A program made the position numbers and the translations under genes. The notes under the pieces were generated by a model, which did no database searches, was not told the DNA's origin, and saw only the letters and a program-made list of their open reading frames with translations. From positions 16,954 through 80,953 of the forward strand of contig CAZLJE010000026.1 of the NCBI GenBank assembly GCA_964559835.1: DNA of 64,000 bases, given 5' to 3'. Source of the DNA: DAISJI01 sp964559835 (lineage in GTDB: Bacteria > Acidobacteriota > Terriglobia > Terriglobales > Acidobacteriaceae). This document shows positions 15,481-24,253 of the stretch, piece by piece. How positions within the stretch are numbered: position 1 is the first letter of the stretch; each line of letters starts with the position of its first letter.

Positions 15481-16269
15481 TTACTGGGGAATGGCAACCG
15501 GCTTGCTAGCCATCAGCTCGCCGAAACGCTTGTCTTTCCGCACGGCCACGAATTCCTTGTCTTTGTAAACTCCGTCGATTCCCGTGTACCCGTCTTCCAT
15601 CGCCTTGCGCAGATAATCGAGCGACCGGTCCAGGTCTCCCGATTGGGCAAACATCTTGGCCAGCAAATAGGAATATTCAGCCCGGTCCGACGGCGACGAC
15701 ATCTGCACCACCACTCCGGTCTTTGAGTTCCGTTCGAACACGGTGGGGTCGAGCTGGTAGGCGCGCTGGTACTCGGCCATGGCGCGGCTCAGCTCTTTCT
15801 TGGAAAAATATGCCGCCGCAAGGTTGCTGTGGAAAGCCGCCGCCACCTCGCGCAGGTCGATCGCTTTCTTGTAGTACTTGATCGCCTTCGAGTATTTCTT
15901 GCGGCGGTAATAAGTCACGCCCAGATTGTTGACCGCATCGGCGTACGTCTTATCGAGCTTGATCGATTTTTCAAAGCTCTTGCGCGCCTCGTCATCGCGA
16001 CTCATCTGGAGCAGCGTGATCCCCATCTTGTTGTACGTGATCGGGGAACCCTGTTTGGCGATTGCGGCACGGTAGTAGTCGAGCGCGTCGAGATAATCTT
16101 TCTCGACGTGCAGCACTTCAGCACGTTGCACAAGTTCCGCGGCGGTCGCTGTAGGCGAGGGTTTAGGGACTCGCGCGCTGGTTACGTCCTGCGCATCGGG
16201 CTGCTGTGCTGTCGCACACACACATGTCAGGATGAGGACGGATACGATCGTTGCCAGACGACGGTTCAT
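15481..16269 (-). CDS. Secreted TPR-repeat protein
   Basis: A signal peptide (MNRRLATIVSVLILTCVCATAQ) is followed by about four tetratricopeptide repeats between residues 40 and 185 (ALDYYRAAIAKQGSPITYNKMGITLLQM, AVNNLGVTYYRRKKYSKAIKYYKKAIDL, AFHSNLAAAYFSKKELSRAMAEYQRAYQL), and a further helical pair near residues 215-235. It is probably a periplasmic scaffold. It lies 45 bp downstream of the penicillin-binding protein gene on the same strand and may be cotranscribed, so a link to cell wall assembly is possible but unproved. Confidence 0.85.
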   Translation of the reverse strand: MNRRLATIVSVLILTCVCATAQQPDAQDVTSARVPKPSPTATAAELVQRAEVLHVEKDYLDALDYYRAAIAKQGSPITYNKMGITLLQMSRDDEARKSFEKSIKLDKTYADAVNNLGVTYYRRKKYSKAIKYYKKAIDLREVAAAFHSNLAAAYFSKKELSRAMAEYQRAYQLDPTVFERNSKTGVVVQMSSPSDRAEYSYLLAKMFAQSGDLDRSLDYLRKAMEDGYTGIDGVYKDKEFVAVRKDKRFGELMASKPVAIPQ

Positions 16270-16314
16270 GACTAAAACCTCCGTCCGGCCTCTGGGGCTG
16301 CCGCGATCAGCCCG

Positions 16315-18957
16315 CTATTGTCGGGGGGGCGGGTTGCTGCGCGGCTGTGTCGGAGGGGCCGGTTTGTCCGAGGACTTATCGTCCTTAAATATTCCAGCTA
16401 TTTTGCCAAAGAAACCCTTTTTTGGCTTCTGCGAATCTTCGGCCGGGGGCGCAGGGGCAGCCGGGGCGGGCTGACCCGGCTTAGCGCCGACTACCACCGG
16501 GGGCGGCGAAACCTGCGGAGTACCAATGCCGAGAATGCGTGAGAAAAAGCCCCGATGGTCGGTGCCGGGCAACTGATCGCAGGTGTCCTTCGGTTCCGTC
16601 CCGGCAATGAATGCGACGCTGTAAGTCTCGGGGCACGAGGGAGTTGCGATCCGATTCGTGTTCTTGTCGAGCTGCACATCGACCACGCCCGAGGGCTGTT
16701 TGAAGTCGGTGACATCGCTGTACTCGGGAATCTTGAGGGCGCGCTTCATGAACTCGGCCCAGATCGGGGCCGCAGTCGTGGCGCCGCTCAATCGCAGATC
16801 GCTGTAGTCGTCGAAACCCACCCACACGATGCACAACAGGTTCGTCGTATATCCCGCGAACCACCCGTCGTGCGACGTGCCGGTCTTGCCGGCCGCCGGC
16901 GCCGAGAAGCCCATCCCGCGGACGTTCGCCGCGGTTCCATTGTTGATGACGCCTTCCATCATCGTCGTCATCACGTACGCAACGCGCGGATCCAGCACCT
17001 GCTTCTGCTCGGTACGGAAATTCTCCGCCACGTCTCCTTGCGGGTTGCGGATCGACGTCGCGAGCACGGGCGTGAGTCGCACACCGTTGTTCGCGAACAC
17101 CGTGTACGCTTGCGCGACTTCCAGCGGCGTGGCATCGTACGCGCCCAGCGCCATCGCGGGTGTGGGTTTCACAGCGGTCAATCCAGCGTCATGCGCGAGG
17201 TTCGCGACTTTGTCATAGCCGACCTGCTCGGCGAGCCTGACCGTCGCATTGTTCAGCGAATGCGCCAGCGCAAAACGTGCGGCGACGATGCCATGGTACT
17301 CATTCTTGTAATTGCGCGGCTCGTAGATCTGGTCGCCGTATGTGAACGTCCCCGGTGAATCGTCCACCAGCGTTGCTGGGGTCAGCACATTGGTCTGGTC
17401 TTCACCGAGTGCGGTGTTCATGGCCGCGGCATAGACAAACGGTTTGAACACGGAACCGGTCGGACGCTTCGCGACGGCGTGATCGAGCTGGCTCATGCCG
17501 TAATTTCGTCCGCCGACCACCGCCAGTATTTCGCCGGTGTGCGGATCCATGACGACCACGGACACCTGCGCCTCGGGACCGGGTTGGATTTTTGTCTCGG
17601 TCTTGGCTTGCTTGCCCGTTCCGACCTTCACGCGCCTTGTGCGCAGCTTCGCGACCTGCTCGTCGATGCTCTTTAACCCGATCTGCACCGCTTCGGCAGC
17701 GGCGCGCTGCAGGTTCGTATCCAGCGTGGTGTAAATGCGGAAACCGTTGTCCGTAAGATCGTGCTCGTTGTACTTACTGAGTACAGTGTCGCGGACCAGG
17801 TCGACAAAGTAAGGCGCGTCGCTCGCTTCAACATTTGGCGCCGCCAGCTTCAGCGGTACGGCTTTTGCACGCTCCGCTTCCTCGCGCTTGATGGCGCCGG
17901 TGTCCACCATCGCTTCGAGCACCATGTTGCGGCGATCGAGCGCACGCTCTGGGTGGCGGTAAGGCGAGAGAGCGCTGGGGGCCTGCACCAGTCCGGCCAG
18001 CAGCGCGGCTTCCGGTACGGACAGATCGTGCATGTCCTTGTTAAAAAACGCTCGCGCACCTTCGGCGAAGCCATTGATCGTGTAGGAGCCGCGTTGGCCG
18101 AGGTCGACCTGGTTGGCGTACAGCGCGAAGATCTGCTCCTTACTGAGCTTCTGCTCCAGTTCGACGGCGATGAGCATCTCGGTAAGTTTGCGCTTGAATG
18201 TCTTCTCCTTACTTAGGAAGAACATGCGCGAGACCTGCATCGTGATGGTGGAACCGCCCTGTTTGCGGGCGCCGCCCTCCCGAAAATCGACCCAGGCCGC
18301 CTGCGCGATGCGGAGGTAATTGACGCCGCTATGCTGGAAATAACGCCGGTCTTCGATCGAGACCACCGCGTCCACGAGGACTTTCGGGATGTCTTTGAAT
18401 TCGACCTTCTGCCGCTTCGAGCGCTGTTCGGCATTGAGCGCGGTGAGCAGTGTCGGCTCGAGCTCGTAGGCATCCAGGTTCTTGCCGGCAATGCTGCCCG
18501 TCCCGACGATGCTCTCGATCTTCTTCTCGCCGATACGGACGATCGCGCCGTCCTCGTTGTGGTACGACTCGGGACCCGGCTTGACCTCGATCCCGTTCTT
18601 CACCTCGTGGTAGGTCCCGAGCGGTGACGGCGGGTTCTTGCTCGCTTCGCTGTATCCGGCACGTCGAAGCTCGTTCTCGATATCGGCTCCCGACACCGGT
18701 TCGCCCACCCACACCGAGCGCGGCCGCGCGTAGATGCGGGCCGAGTTTGAGATCAACTGTCCGCGCAGCCGCGCGTCAATGATCCTTTCGTACTTGAGGT
18801 AATAGTGCGTGAAGACGGTGGCGCAAACGACGGCTACCGTGAGCGCGATCGCCGCGACGAACTTGACGGCCGGGTGATGCCAGTCGAATCCGGTCGTCCG
18901 CCGTTTTCCTGCGGGACGCGCCGCGGGCTTGCGTGCAATTTTTACTTTGATGGCCAC
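16315..18957 (-). CDS. Class A penicillin-binding protein (PBP1b-like)
   Basis: Bifunctional peptidoglycan synthase. A basic cytoplasmic N-terminus and a single membrane helix (residues about 31-52, VKFVAAIALTVAVVCATVF) are followed by a UB2H-like domain (about residues 75-155). The GT51 glycosyltransferase has the catalytic Glu in SIEDRRYFQHSG plus GGSTITMQVSRMFFL. The transpeptidase has the SxxK box in TGSVFKPFVYA, SLN in AHSLNNATV, and KTGTS. The C-terminal 60 residues are Pro/Ala/Lys-rich and probably disordered. At 880 residues the length is normal. The UB2H domain places it with PBP1b; its activating lipoprotein is not in the window. Confidence 0.93.
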   Translation of the reverse strand: MAIKVKIARKPAARPAGKRRTTGFDWHHPAVKFVAAIALTVAVVCATVFTHYYLKYERIIDARLRGQLISNSARIYARPRSVWVGEPVSGADIENELRRAGYSEASKNPPSPLGTYHEVKNGIEVKPGPESYHNEDGAIVRIGEKKIESIVGTGSIAGKNLDAYELEPTLLTALNAEQRSKRQKVEFKDIPKVLVDAVVSIEDRRYFQHSGVNYLRIAQAAWVDFREGGARKQGGSTITMQVSRMFFLSKEKTFKRKLTEMLIAVELEQKLSKEQIFALYANQVDLGQRGSYTINGFAEGARAFFNKDMHDLSVPEAALLAGLVQAPSALSPYRHPERALDRRNMVLEAMVDTGAIKREEAERAKAVPLKLAAPNVEASDAPYFVDLVRDTVLSKYNEHDLTDNGFRIYTTLDTNLQRAAAEAVQIGLKSIDEQVAKLRTRRVKVGTGKQAKTETKIQPGPEAQVSVVVMDPHTGEILAVVGGRNYGMSQLDHAVAKRPTGSVFKPFVYAAAMNTALGEDQTNVLTPATLVDDSPGTFTYGDQIYEPRNYKNEYHGIVAARFALAHSLNNATVRLAEQVGYDKVANLAHDAGLTAVKPTPAMALGAYDATPLEVAQAYTVFANNGVRLTPVLATSIRNPQGDVAENFRTEQKQVLDPRVAYVMTTMMEGVINNGTAANVRGMGFSAPAAGKTGTSHDGWFAGYTTNLLCIVWVGFDDYSDLRLSGATTAAPIWAEFMKRALKIPEYSDVTDFKQPSGVVDVQLDKNTNRIATPSCPETYSVAFIAGTEPKDTCDQLPGTDHRGFFSRILGIGTPQVSPPPVVVGAKPGQPAPAAPAPPAEDSQKPKKGFFGKIAGIFKDDKSSDKPAPPTQPRSNPPPRQ

Positions 18958-19325
18958 AAATGACTCGGCGCCCTCTCGGCGCAGGTTCTCTATTTGCTCT
19001 TCGGCCTATCCCCGAAAAGCCGGACGCCGCTGCTTATTCAGACGGCAGAGCGGCGGAAAACGTTATCTCGCAGGACAATAGCTAGCAGACGAAGCGCACT
19101 CGACGACACATACGCGTGAAGGCCAGAATCTGTTCCTATTGTAAAACAACGCCTGGGAGCTGATTCACCATCGGAGCATGTCCTTTGGTGCGCCCTGCGT
19201 TTGTAGATACAGCATTCGATGCGCCAAAGTTGCGGGTGATAAGAGGAAAAGAGTTGTGGCGCTTTCGGACGACGACTGTGTTCGTGCTGACACACGACCG
19301 TCTCACCCGTGATACTACCGCCTTC
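18958..19325. other. 368-bp spacer with no recognised feature
   Basis: No convincing reading frame, promoter pair or hairpin was found. It should contain the promoter of the penicillin-binding protein gene (leftward) at its left end. A possible 85-aa minus-strand frame (19038-19295) has no ribosome site and unprotein-like composition. Confidence 0.5.
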
Positions 19326-19667
19326 TCAGTAGGCGTGGTTCTTCGATTCCGTATGGAAGTTGAGGTCGACCGGGTGGATAGGAAAGTCCAGATGGATGGT
19401 GTACTTCACATCGATGGCGACCATCTGGTTGCCGCGCGTGACCGTAACGTTGTCGGTCGTCAGCGGAATATCGAGGTCCTTGGCCTTTTGCACGACGGTT
19501 TCGCGCATCGCCTGTTCCGACTTGTTGGAATAGGTATTGATGCGCGCCTCGTCGGCGATCGCGCCTTCGAGCTTGTAGTCGCTGAAGTATGGCGGGATCA
19601 AGTTCCAGCCCACGTACACCGCGCCCACAAGTATGGCCAGACCCAGCAATGCCTTGATCGTCTTCAT
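19326..19667 (-). CDS. Small single-span membrane protein (113 aa)
   Basis: Begins MKTIKALLGLAILVGAVYVGWNLIPPYF, a membrane anchor, followed by a soluble alpha/beta region (SNKSEQAMRETVVQKAKDLDIPLTTDNVTVTR, then beta strands MVAIDVKYTIHLDFP). This resembles the DUF4845 kind of small envelope protein, but I hold that loosely. I take the ATG at 19667; longer readings overlap proS. It starts 28 bp after the proS stop and is likely in the same transcript. Function unknown. Confidence 0.78.
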   Translation of the reverse strand: MKTIKALLGLAILVGAVYVGWNLIPPYFSDYKLEGAIADEARINTYSNKSEQAMRETVVQKAKDLDIPLTTDNVTVTRGNQMVAIDVKYTIHLDFPIHPVDLNFHTESKNHAY

Positions 19668-19695
19668 CCCTACCCCCGCCGCATCTCGCGTAGCG

Positions 19696-21474
19696 CTACT
19701 TCCCGGCTGCTTGCGCCGGGCGGAGCAATGGTGCAATCACGTTCAGAATTTCGCCGATAGTAGCATCGGTTGATTGGCGTGTCGAGCGCTGGAACACCTC
19801 GACTTTACCCTCGGCCAGTTTCTTTCCCACGGTGATCCGCACCGGGATCCCGACCAGGTCCGCGTCCTTGAACTTCACGCCCGGACGCTCGTCGCGGTCG
19901 TCCAACAACACGTCGTACCCCGATGTTTCCAGCGTTTTCGCGATCTCTTCCGCCGCGCCCAGCAGCTTCGCCTCCGCCGCATTCGTCGGGGTCACGACCA
20001 CGTCAAATGGCGCAATCTGAGGCGGCAGCCAGAACCCTTGATCATCGTGGTTCTCCTCGATCGCTGACGTCAGGATTCGCTCGATGCCGATCCCATAACT
20101 GCCCATGATTGGCGTCACTTCCTTGCCGTCCTTGTCGAGCACGCGCGCTCCCATCGATTCCGAGTACTTGTAGCCGAGTTTGAAGATGTGGCCGATCTCA
20201 ACTGCTTTCGCGACCCTCAGAGGCGAACCGCAATTCGGACAGCCCTCACCCGCCTCGACCGAGCGCAGATCGAGATATTGCGAATCCTCTACCTTGAAGT
20301 CCCGTCCCGGCGTCACGTTGCGCAGGTGGTAATCCTCTTTATTCGCGCCCGCGATCAGGTTCTTCCGGTTCAGCAGCGCCCGGTCGACGAACACCTTCGC
20401 CTTTACGCCCCTCAGGTGCCAACTCTCGGAACCGATCGGTCCGAGAAACCCGGCGGGCGACTTGAACACTTCCTGTATCTCCTCTGGCTGCATGGGCCGG
20501 AAATCCGCTCCCCCGATGGCAGCTGAAAATTTCGCCTCGTTCATCTGGTGGTCGCCACGCATGAAGACGATTACCGGGAAGCTGCCCTTCCCTGCCGCCG
20601 CGCCGGAGTTGGTGGCCATGTAGGCCAGCGTCTTCATCTTGTTTTTGGGCGAGACGTTGAGGAATTTCGCTACGTCCTCGATCGTCTTCATCCCTGGCGT
20701 ATGGACTTCGACCGGCGTGCCATCGCCGACAGGGGCGTAGTCTTCCACGTCGTCGAGACGCGACGTCGCCTTCTCCAGGTTCGCCGCGTATTTGCAGCTC
20801 GGACACGACACGACCAGGTCTTCGCCTGCCTCGGTGTAGACCATGAACTCGTGTGACTGCGAGCCGCCCATCGCTCCCGAGTGCGCCTCGACGACTACGT
20901 ATTGCAACCCGCAGCGGTCAAAGATCCGGCAGTAGGTGTCGTAGTGCTTCTTGTAGGACACGTCGAGGCCGGCGGCGTCGATATCAAACGAGTACGCGTC
21001 CTTCATCGTGAACTGCCGCACGCGCAGCAGCCCCGATTTCGGCCGTGGTTCGTCGCGGAACTTGGACTGTATCTGGTACCAGATCTGCGGCAATTGCTTG
21101 TAACTGCGCAGTTCGCGCCGCGCGATCGTCGTCATTACTTCTTCTTCCGTCATGCCCAGGCAGAGGTCGGCGCCCTTGCGGTCCTTCAGGCGGAACATGT
21201 TGTCGCCCATGACCGTCCAGCGCCCGCTCTCCTGCCAGATCTCGGCCGGATGCAGGGCGGGCAGATAGAACTCCTGCCCGATCTTGTCCATCTCCTCGCG
21301 CACGACCTTCGTGATCTTGAGCATGGAGCGGTAGCCGAGAAACAGGTACGAATAAAGCCCCGCCGCCAGTTGCCGGACATATCCGGCTCTCAGCAGATAT
21401 TTGTGACTGGCGACCTCGGCGTCTGAAGGCGCCTCGCGCAGCGTGGGAATAAACAATTGCGACCAGCGATACAT
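19696..21474 (-). CDS. proS: Prolyl-tRNA synthetase (bacterial type)
   Basis: Charges tRNA-Pro. The 592-residue protein shows class II motif 1 (LAAGLYSYLFLGYRSMLKI), motif 2 (QIQSKFRDEPRPKSGLLRVRQFTMKDAYSF) and motif 3 (MGSYGIGIERILTSAIEE). It also has the inserted editing domain typical of bacterial enzymes (about residues 225-390, including PVIVFMRGDHQMNEAKFSAAIG) and a C-terminal anticodon-binding domain. Two CPxC pairs (CPSCKYA, CPNCGSPL) suggest a zinc knuckle. GAGG eight bases upstream supports the ATG at 21474. Confidence 0.97.
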   Translation of the reverse strand: MYRWSQLFIPTLREAPSDAEVASHKYLLRAGYVRQLAAGLYSYLFLGYRSMLKITKVVREEMDKIGQEFYLPALHPAEIWQESGRWTVMGDNMFRLKDRKGADLCLGMTEEEVMTTIARRELRSYKQLPQIWYQIQSKFRDEPRPKSGLLRVRQFTMKDAYSFDIDAAGLDVSYKKHYDTYCRIFDRCGLQYVVVEAHSGAMGGSQSHEFMVYTEAGEDLVVSCPSCKYAANLEKATSRLDDVEDYAPVGDGTPVEVHTPGMKTIEDVAKFLNVSPKNKMKTLAYMATNSGAAAGKGSFPVIVFMRGDHQMNEAKFSAAIGGADFRPMQPEEIQEVFKSPAGFLGPIGSESWHLRGVKAKVFVDRALLNRKNLIAGANKEDYHLRNVTPGRDFKVEDSQYLDLRSVEAGEGCPNCGSPLRVAKAVEIGHIFKLGYKYSESMGARVLDKDGKEVTPIMGSYGIGIERILTSAIEENHDDQGFWLPPQIAPFDVVVTPTNAAEAKLLGAAEEIAKTLETSGYDVLLDDRDERPGVKFKDADLVGIPVRITVGKKLAEGKVEVFQRSTRQSTDATIGEILNVIAPLLRPAQAAGK

Positions 21475-21551
21475 GCGATCAGCCTCGCGTGAGAATCTCT
21501 GATTGTAGCAAGTTGCGCTTCACGCTTTGCGGTACAATCCCGGGCACCTGT

Positions 21552-21607
21552 AGCATCGGCGTCTCGCCGGTCACACGTTATGGGAGCATCGGCGTCTCGC
21601 CGGTCAC
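21552..21607. repeat. Two tandem GVSPVT-type repeats
   Basis: Two 23-bp near-identical copies (21552-21574, 21585-21607) with the palindromic core ggcgtctcgcc. They lie in the 155-bp divergent spacer between proS and the aminotransferase gene. They are open in frame with the downstream gene but precede its ribosome site. Confidence 0.85.
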
Positions 21608-21629
21608 GATCAAATTCGGGGTGAATAGT

Positions 21630-22754
21630 ATGCCGCTGTCGCGCAGATCGTTTCTCGGCACAATCGGAGCAGCATCGACGTTAGCTGTCATGCCGTCGTG
21701 GGCGCGCATCATCCCGCCCGAACAGTCTTACGGCCGCCGCGTCCGTGGCGCCGACCTCACCCTCCTCAACAGCAACGAGAACGCCTACGGCATGCTCCCG
21801 AGTGCCGAGAAGGCGGCCCTCGCGGCAGCCCCGCACGCCAATCGCTATCCGGAACCGTGGGCGTTCGTCGAGCGCGTGACTGCGTATCACAAGGTGAACC
21901 AGGGCCAGGTCATTCACGGCTACGGCTCGAGCGAGAACATCGGGATGGTCATCCGCGAGTTCACCAGCCCGACGCGCAAGCTGATCACCGGCTCGCCGAC
22001 CTACGAACTTCCCGCGATGCACGCCAAAGATCTCGGCGTGCGCGTGGTCACCGTCCCGCTCACCGCGACCTACTCCCACGACCTCGATGCCATGCTGGCT
22101 AAGGTCGGCAACGATACGGGCTTGGTCTACATTTGCAATCCGAACAACCCAACGGCATCGATCACTCCGCGCCGCGACCTGGAGACCTTTCTTTCGAAAT
22201 TGCCGAAAGACACCTACCTCGTGATCGACGAGGCTTACCATCACTTCGCCGATTCCCCGGACTACGTCTCGTTTCTCGATAAGCCCGTCGACGACCCGCG
22301 CCTCATCATCTTGCGCACGTTCTCGAAGGTGTATGGCATGGCCGGAATGAGGATGGGCTACTCGGTCCAGGCAGAAGCGGTCACGAAGCGCATGTCGCGC
22401 TGGCAGGTTGAGTTGAACGGTAACGCCGTCGCCATCGCAGCCGCGACCGCCTCGCTCGACGACGATGCCGCCATGCGTGCGGCGGCGGCGCGCATCATCT
22501 CCGATCGCAACGAGTTCGTGAAGCAGGCGGCGCAGCGCAAGCTGAAAGTCATTCCGTCGCAGGCGAATTTCATCATGGTCGAGACCGGCCGCCCCGTGCG
22601 CCAGGTGATCGAGCACTTCCGCAAGCAGAACGTCGCCATCGGACGCCCGTTCCCGCCCATGGAGCAGTACGCGCGCATCTCCTTCGGTCTGCCCAATGAG
22701 ATGGAACGTTTCTGGCAGGCGTGGGACATGCTGCCGACCGTGGCGCGACAGTAG
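21630..22754 (+). CDS. Tat-exported HisC-like aminotransferase
   Basis: A fold-type I PLP aminotransferase closest in look to histidinol-phosphate aminotransferase: substrate-arm LNSNENAYGMLPSA, GYGSSENIGMVIREF, YICNPNNPTASI, LVIDEAYHHF, and the PLP lysine in RTFSKVYGMAGMRMGY. The N-terminus is unusual for this family: MPLSRRSFLGTIGAASTLAVMPSWA, a twin-arginine signal with RRSFLG. The folded enzyme with bound PLP would therefore be exported to the periplasm, which makes a role in histidine synthesis unlikely. I start at the ATG at 21630; the upstream frame only translates the repeats. No his genes are nearby. Confidence 0.88.
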   Translation: MPLSRRSFLGTIGAASTLAVMPSWARIIPPEQSYGRRVRGADLTLLNSNENAYGMLPSAEKAALAAAPHANRYPEPWAFVERVTAYHKVNQGQVIHGYGSSENIGMVIREFTSPTRKLITGSPTYELPAMHAKDLGVRVVTVPLTATYSHDLDAMLAKVGNDTGLVYICNPNNPTASITPRRDLETFLSKLPKDTYLVIDEAYHHFADSPDYVSFLDKPVDDPRLIILRTFSKVYGMAGMRMGYSVQAEAVTKRMSRWQVELNGNAVAIAAATASLDDDAAMRAAAARIISDRNEFVKQAAQRKLKVIPSQANFIMVETGRPVRQVIEHFRKQNVAIGRPFPPMEQYARISFGLPNEMERFWQAWDMLPTVARQ

Positions 22755-22755
22755 G

Positions 22756-22888
22756 GCAGTTGTAAGTTGTAAGTTGCTCCGCCCAGCAGCCGCTCGCGTG
22801 TTGACAACTTTGGTGCCGGCCTACTTCGAAATTCCGCGTCGTTCGTGCTAACTTTCAACCTACAACCAACAACTTACAACTGCTTTTT
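22756..22888. repeat. Mirrored 'gcagttgtaagttgt' repeat with trailing T run
   Basis: Arms 22756-22770 and 22869-22883 are perfect 15-bp complements, about 100 bp apart, and ttttt follows (22884-22888). It may act as a terminator for the aminotransferase gene. The loop region has no reading frame. Confidence 0.75.
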
Positions 22889-23027
22889 GAGAAATTCACA
22901 GCCGCAACTTATCGGACTTCGCTTTATACTCCACGCACAACCAGTCTTCAGTCGCCATTGGTCGCCAGGAAAATTTCCGGGTGACTCTGGCGACCGGCGA
23001 CCGGCGACTGATCAACTGAGGTTTTCG

Positions 23028-23318
23028 ATGTCGGTGAAAGCGGTCCGTGAAGTCTCCCCCGAAACCACCAACGATTTCGTATCGTTGGAAGAAAAGGTTT
23101 ATCGCACCATCGAAATGTTGAAGTCCGCCCGCGAAGCGAAAGCCGCGGCCGAACGCGACGCGGCGCGCATCCGCGAGCAACTGGAATTGCGGGAAGAAGA
23201 AGTAGAATCTTTGCGGAACGAGATCACCGGGTTGCGCAGGGAGCGCGAAGACGTAAAATCGCGCGTTGAAAAGATCCTGCACCAGATCGATGAATTGACC
23301 GAAGAGGGCGGCGCCTAA
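23028..23318 (+). CDS. ZapB-like coiled-coil protein
   Basis: A 96-residue, almost wholly coiled-coil protein (FVSLEEKVYRTIEMLKSAREAKAAAERDAARIREQLELREEEVESLRNEITGLRRE) starting MSVKAVREVSPE at 23028. Length, composition and position 28 bp before zapA suggest a ZapB-type partner at the division ring, but coiled coils carry little family signal. The upstream spacer (22889-23027) holds words of the type gcgaccgg, mirrored with cagtcgccattggtcgccagg. Confidence 0.72.
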   Translation: MSVKAVREVSPETTNDFVSLEEKVYRTIEMLKSAREAKAAAERDAARIREQLELREEEVESLRNEITGLRREREDVKSRVEKILHQIDELTEEGGA

Positions 23319-23346
23319 CTGCCCAATCTGTATTCAGGAGGCAACG

Positions 23347-23682
23347 TTGAGCCAGAGTTCCCCCAATGGCAGCAACGGCACTGCGACCGCACAAAGCGTG
23401 CGCGTCGATATCTTTGACCAGGGCTACAACTTGCGCGGTTCCGATCCCGAGTACATCGGCAAACTCGCGCAATATGTCGACGGCAAGATGCGCGCGGTCG
23501 CCGAGCAAACCGCCACGATCGATTCCATGCGCCTGGCCGTGCTCGCCGCGCTCAACATTGCGGACGAGTACCACATCCTCAAACGGAAGTACGATTCCAT
23601 CGCCAACGATTTCAGCAAGCGTACCAGCACGCTCGAGGGTGCTCTCGACGAAGTGCTTCAGGAATCCCGGAGAGCTGGCTAG
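23347..23682 (+). CDS. zapA: Cell division protein ZapA
   Basis: ZapA cross-links FtsZ filaments. The 111-residue protein has the ZapA core VRVDIFDQGYNLRGSDPEYIGKLAQYVDGKMRAVAEQT...DSMRLAVLAALNIADEYHIL, then a C-terminal coiled coil. The start is TTG at 23347, with AGGAGG five bases upstream. A terminator hairpin follows 20 bp after the stop, and then the 6S RNA candidate. The zapA-6S RNA neighbourhood is also seen in E. coli. Confidence 0.92.
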   Translation: MSQSSPNGSNGTATAQSVRVDIFDQGYNLRGSDPEYIGKLAQYVDGKMRAVAEQTATIDSMRLAVLAALNIADEYHILKRKYDSIANDFSKRTSTLEGALDEVLQESRRAG

Positions 23683-23702
23683 AAACAACAGTAAAAGAAA
23701 AA

Positions 23703-23781
23703 CCGCGGATTTCGCGGATGAACGCGGATTTATCACAGATGTTTCTGATCCGTGTCAATCCGCGAAATCCGCGGCGGTTTT
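23703..23781 (+). terminator. zapA terminator built from mirrored 'cgcggat' words
   Basis: Perfect 17-bp arms 23703-23719 and 23758-23774, with further cgcggat words inside, followed by cggtttttcttgttttt. Efficient intrinsic termination is expected. Confidence 0.85.
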
Positions 23782-23868
23782 TCTTGTTTTTCCTTCGTGT
23801 TCCTTCGTGGCCTCTGTGGTGAGTTCTTCCGGAAGCAACTTCACTGCCATGAATTTTGTCTAGCCCTA

Positions 23869-23897
23869 TTGCGATTCCAGCGGCTGTTCCGTAGCAT
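23869..23897 (+). promoter_or_regulatory. Promoter of the 6S RNA candidate
   Basis: TTGCGA (23869-23874), 17-bp spacer, TAGCAT (23892-23897). Transcription would start near 23904, just before the first base pair of the predicted RNA helix (23910). Confidence 0.6.
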
Positions 23898-23904
23898 CGA
23901 ATCC

Positions 23905-24100
23905 AGAAAGCCGGCCTGCTGCGTTGGTGATGGTGGTTACCAATTTTGAACCAATGCCCGTGAACCGGGGGTTCGACTCGATAAACTGATCCGGTGTGCA
24001 ACGTTCCGCCAAGCGGAAATGCCTAAAGGATTACGGGGGACTCCCACCTGCTAGGTCAGGTTCATTGCGGCCCACTACACGGCGTGCGCGGGTCGGCTTT
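23905..24100 (+). ncRNA. ssrS: 6S RNA candidate
   Basis: No reading frame lies here, but the ends pair. 23910-23924 pairs with 24084-24097 over 14 bp with one bulge. After a small internal loop, 23927-23936 pairs with 24072-24080 over 9 bp with one bulge. 23947-23952 (TGAACC) pairs with 24059-24064. An apical hairpin sits at 24004-24018 (TTCCGC-caa-GCGGAA), and a small hairpin (24046-24056) lies on the 3' side of the open middle. Length (about 190 nt), a long interrupted rod with an open centre, its own promoter, a TTTT end and the position just after zapA all fit 6S RNA, which binds the sigma-70 holoenzyme and mimics an open promoter. Sequence identity was not tested. Confidence 0.72.
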
Positions 24101-24118
24101 TGCTAAGTTCGAAGTACA

Positions 24119-24166
24119 AAGTGCTAAGCGCGAAGCCCGCCAGGTGTGGCTTCGCGCTTGGCACTT
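24119..24166. repeat. 19-bp inverted repeat 'aagtgctaagcgcgaagcc'
   Basis: Arms 24119-24137 and 24148-24166 are complementary with one mismatch, within a longer run of aagtnc/aagtgc words (24104-24180). It lies between the 6S RNA candidate and lgt and could end the RNA transcript, although no T run follows directly. Confidence 0.8.
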
Positions 24167-24253
24167 CGCATTTTGCACAGGCCCCCATGGTGGTCAAGGA
24201 ACTGATACACTGAATATGGTTCCCGAGCGAACCGCGAATCATCTAATTCTTCT

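Noticed and set aside
19038..19295. 85-codon minus-strand frame in the PBP-upstream spacer
   Set aside because: No ribosome site, high Cys/His/Arg content without motif, no operon logic; more likely chance.
21489..21629. N-terminal extension of the aminotransferase
   Set aside because: The extra residues translate two GVSPVT repeats and precede the Tat signal; the ATG at 21630 has a G-rich ribosome site.
23967..23980. gggggttcgactcg, reminiscent of a tRNA/tmRNA T-loop
   Set aside because: No acceptor, D or anticodon arms and no CCA end around it; it falls inside the better-supported 6S RNA fold.
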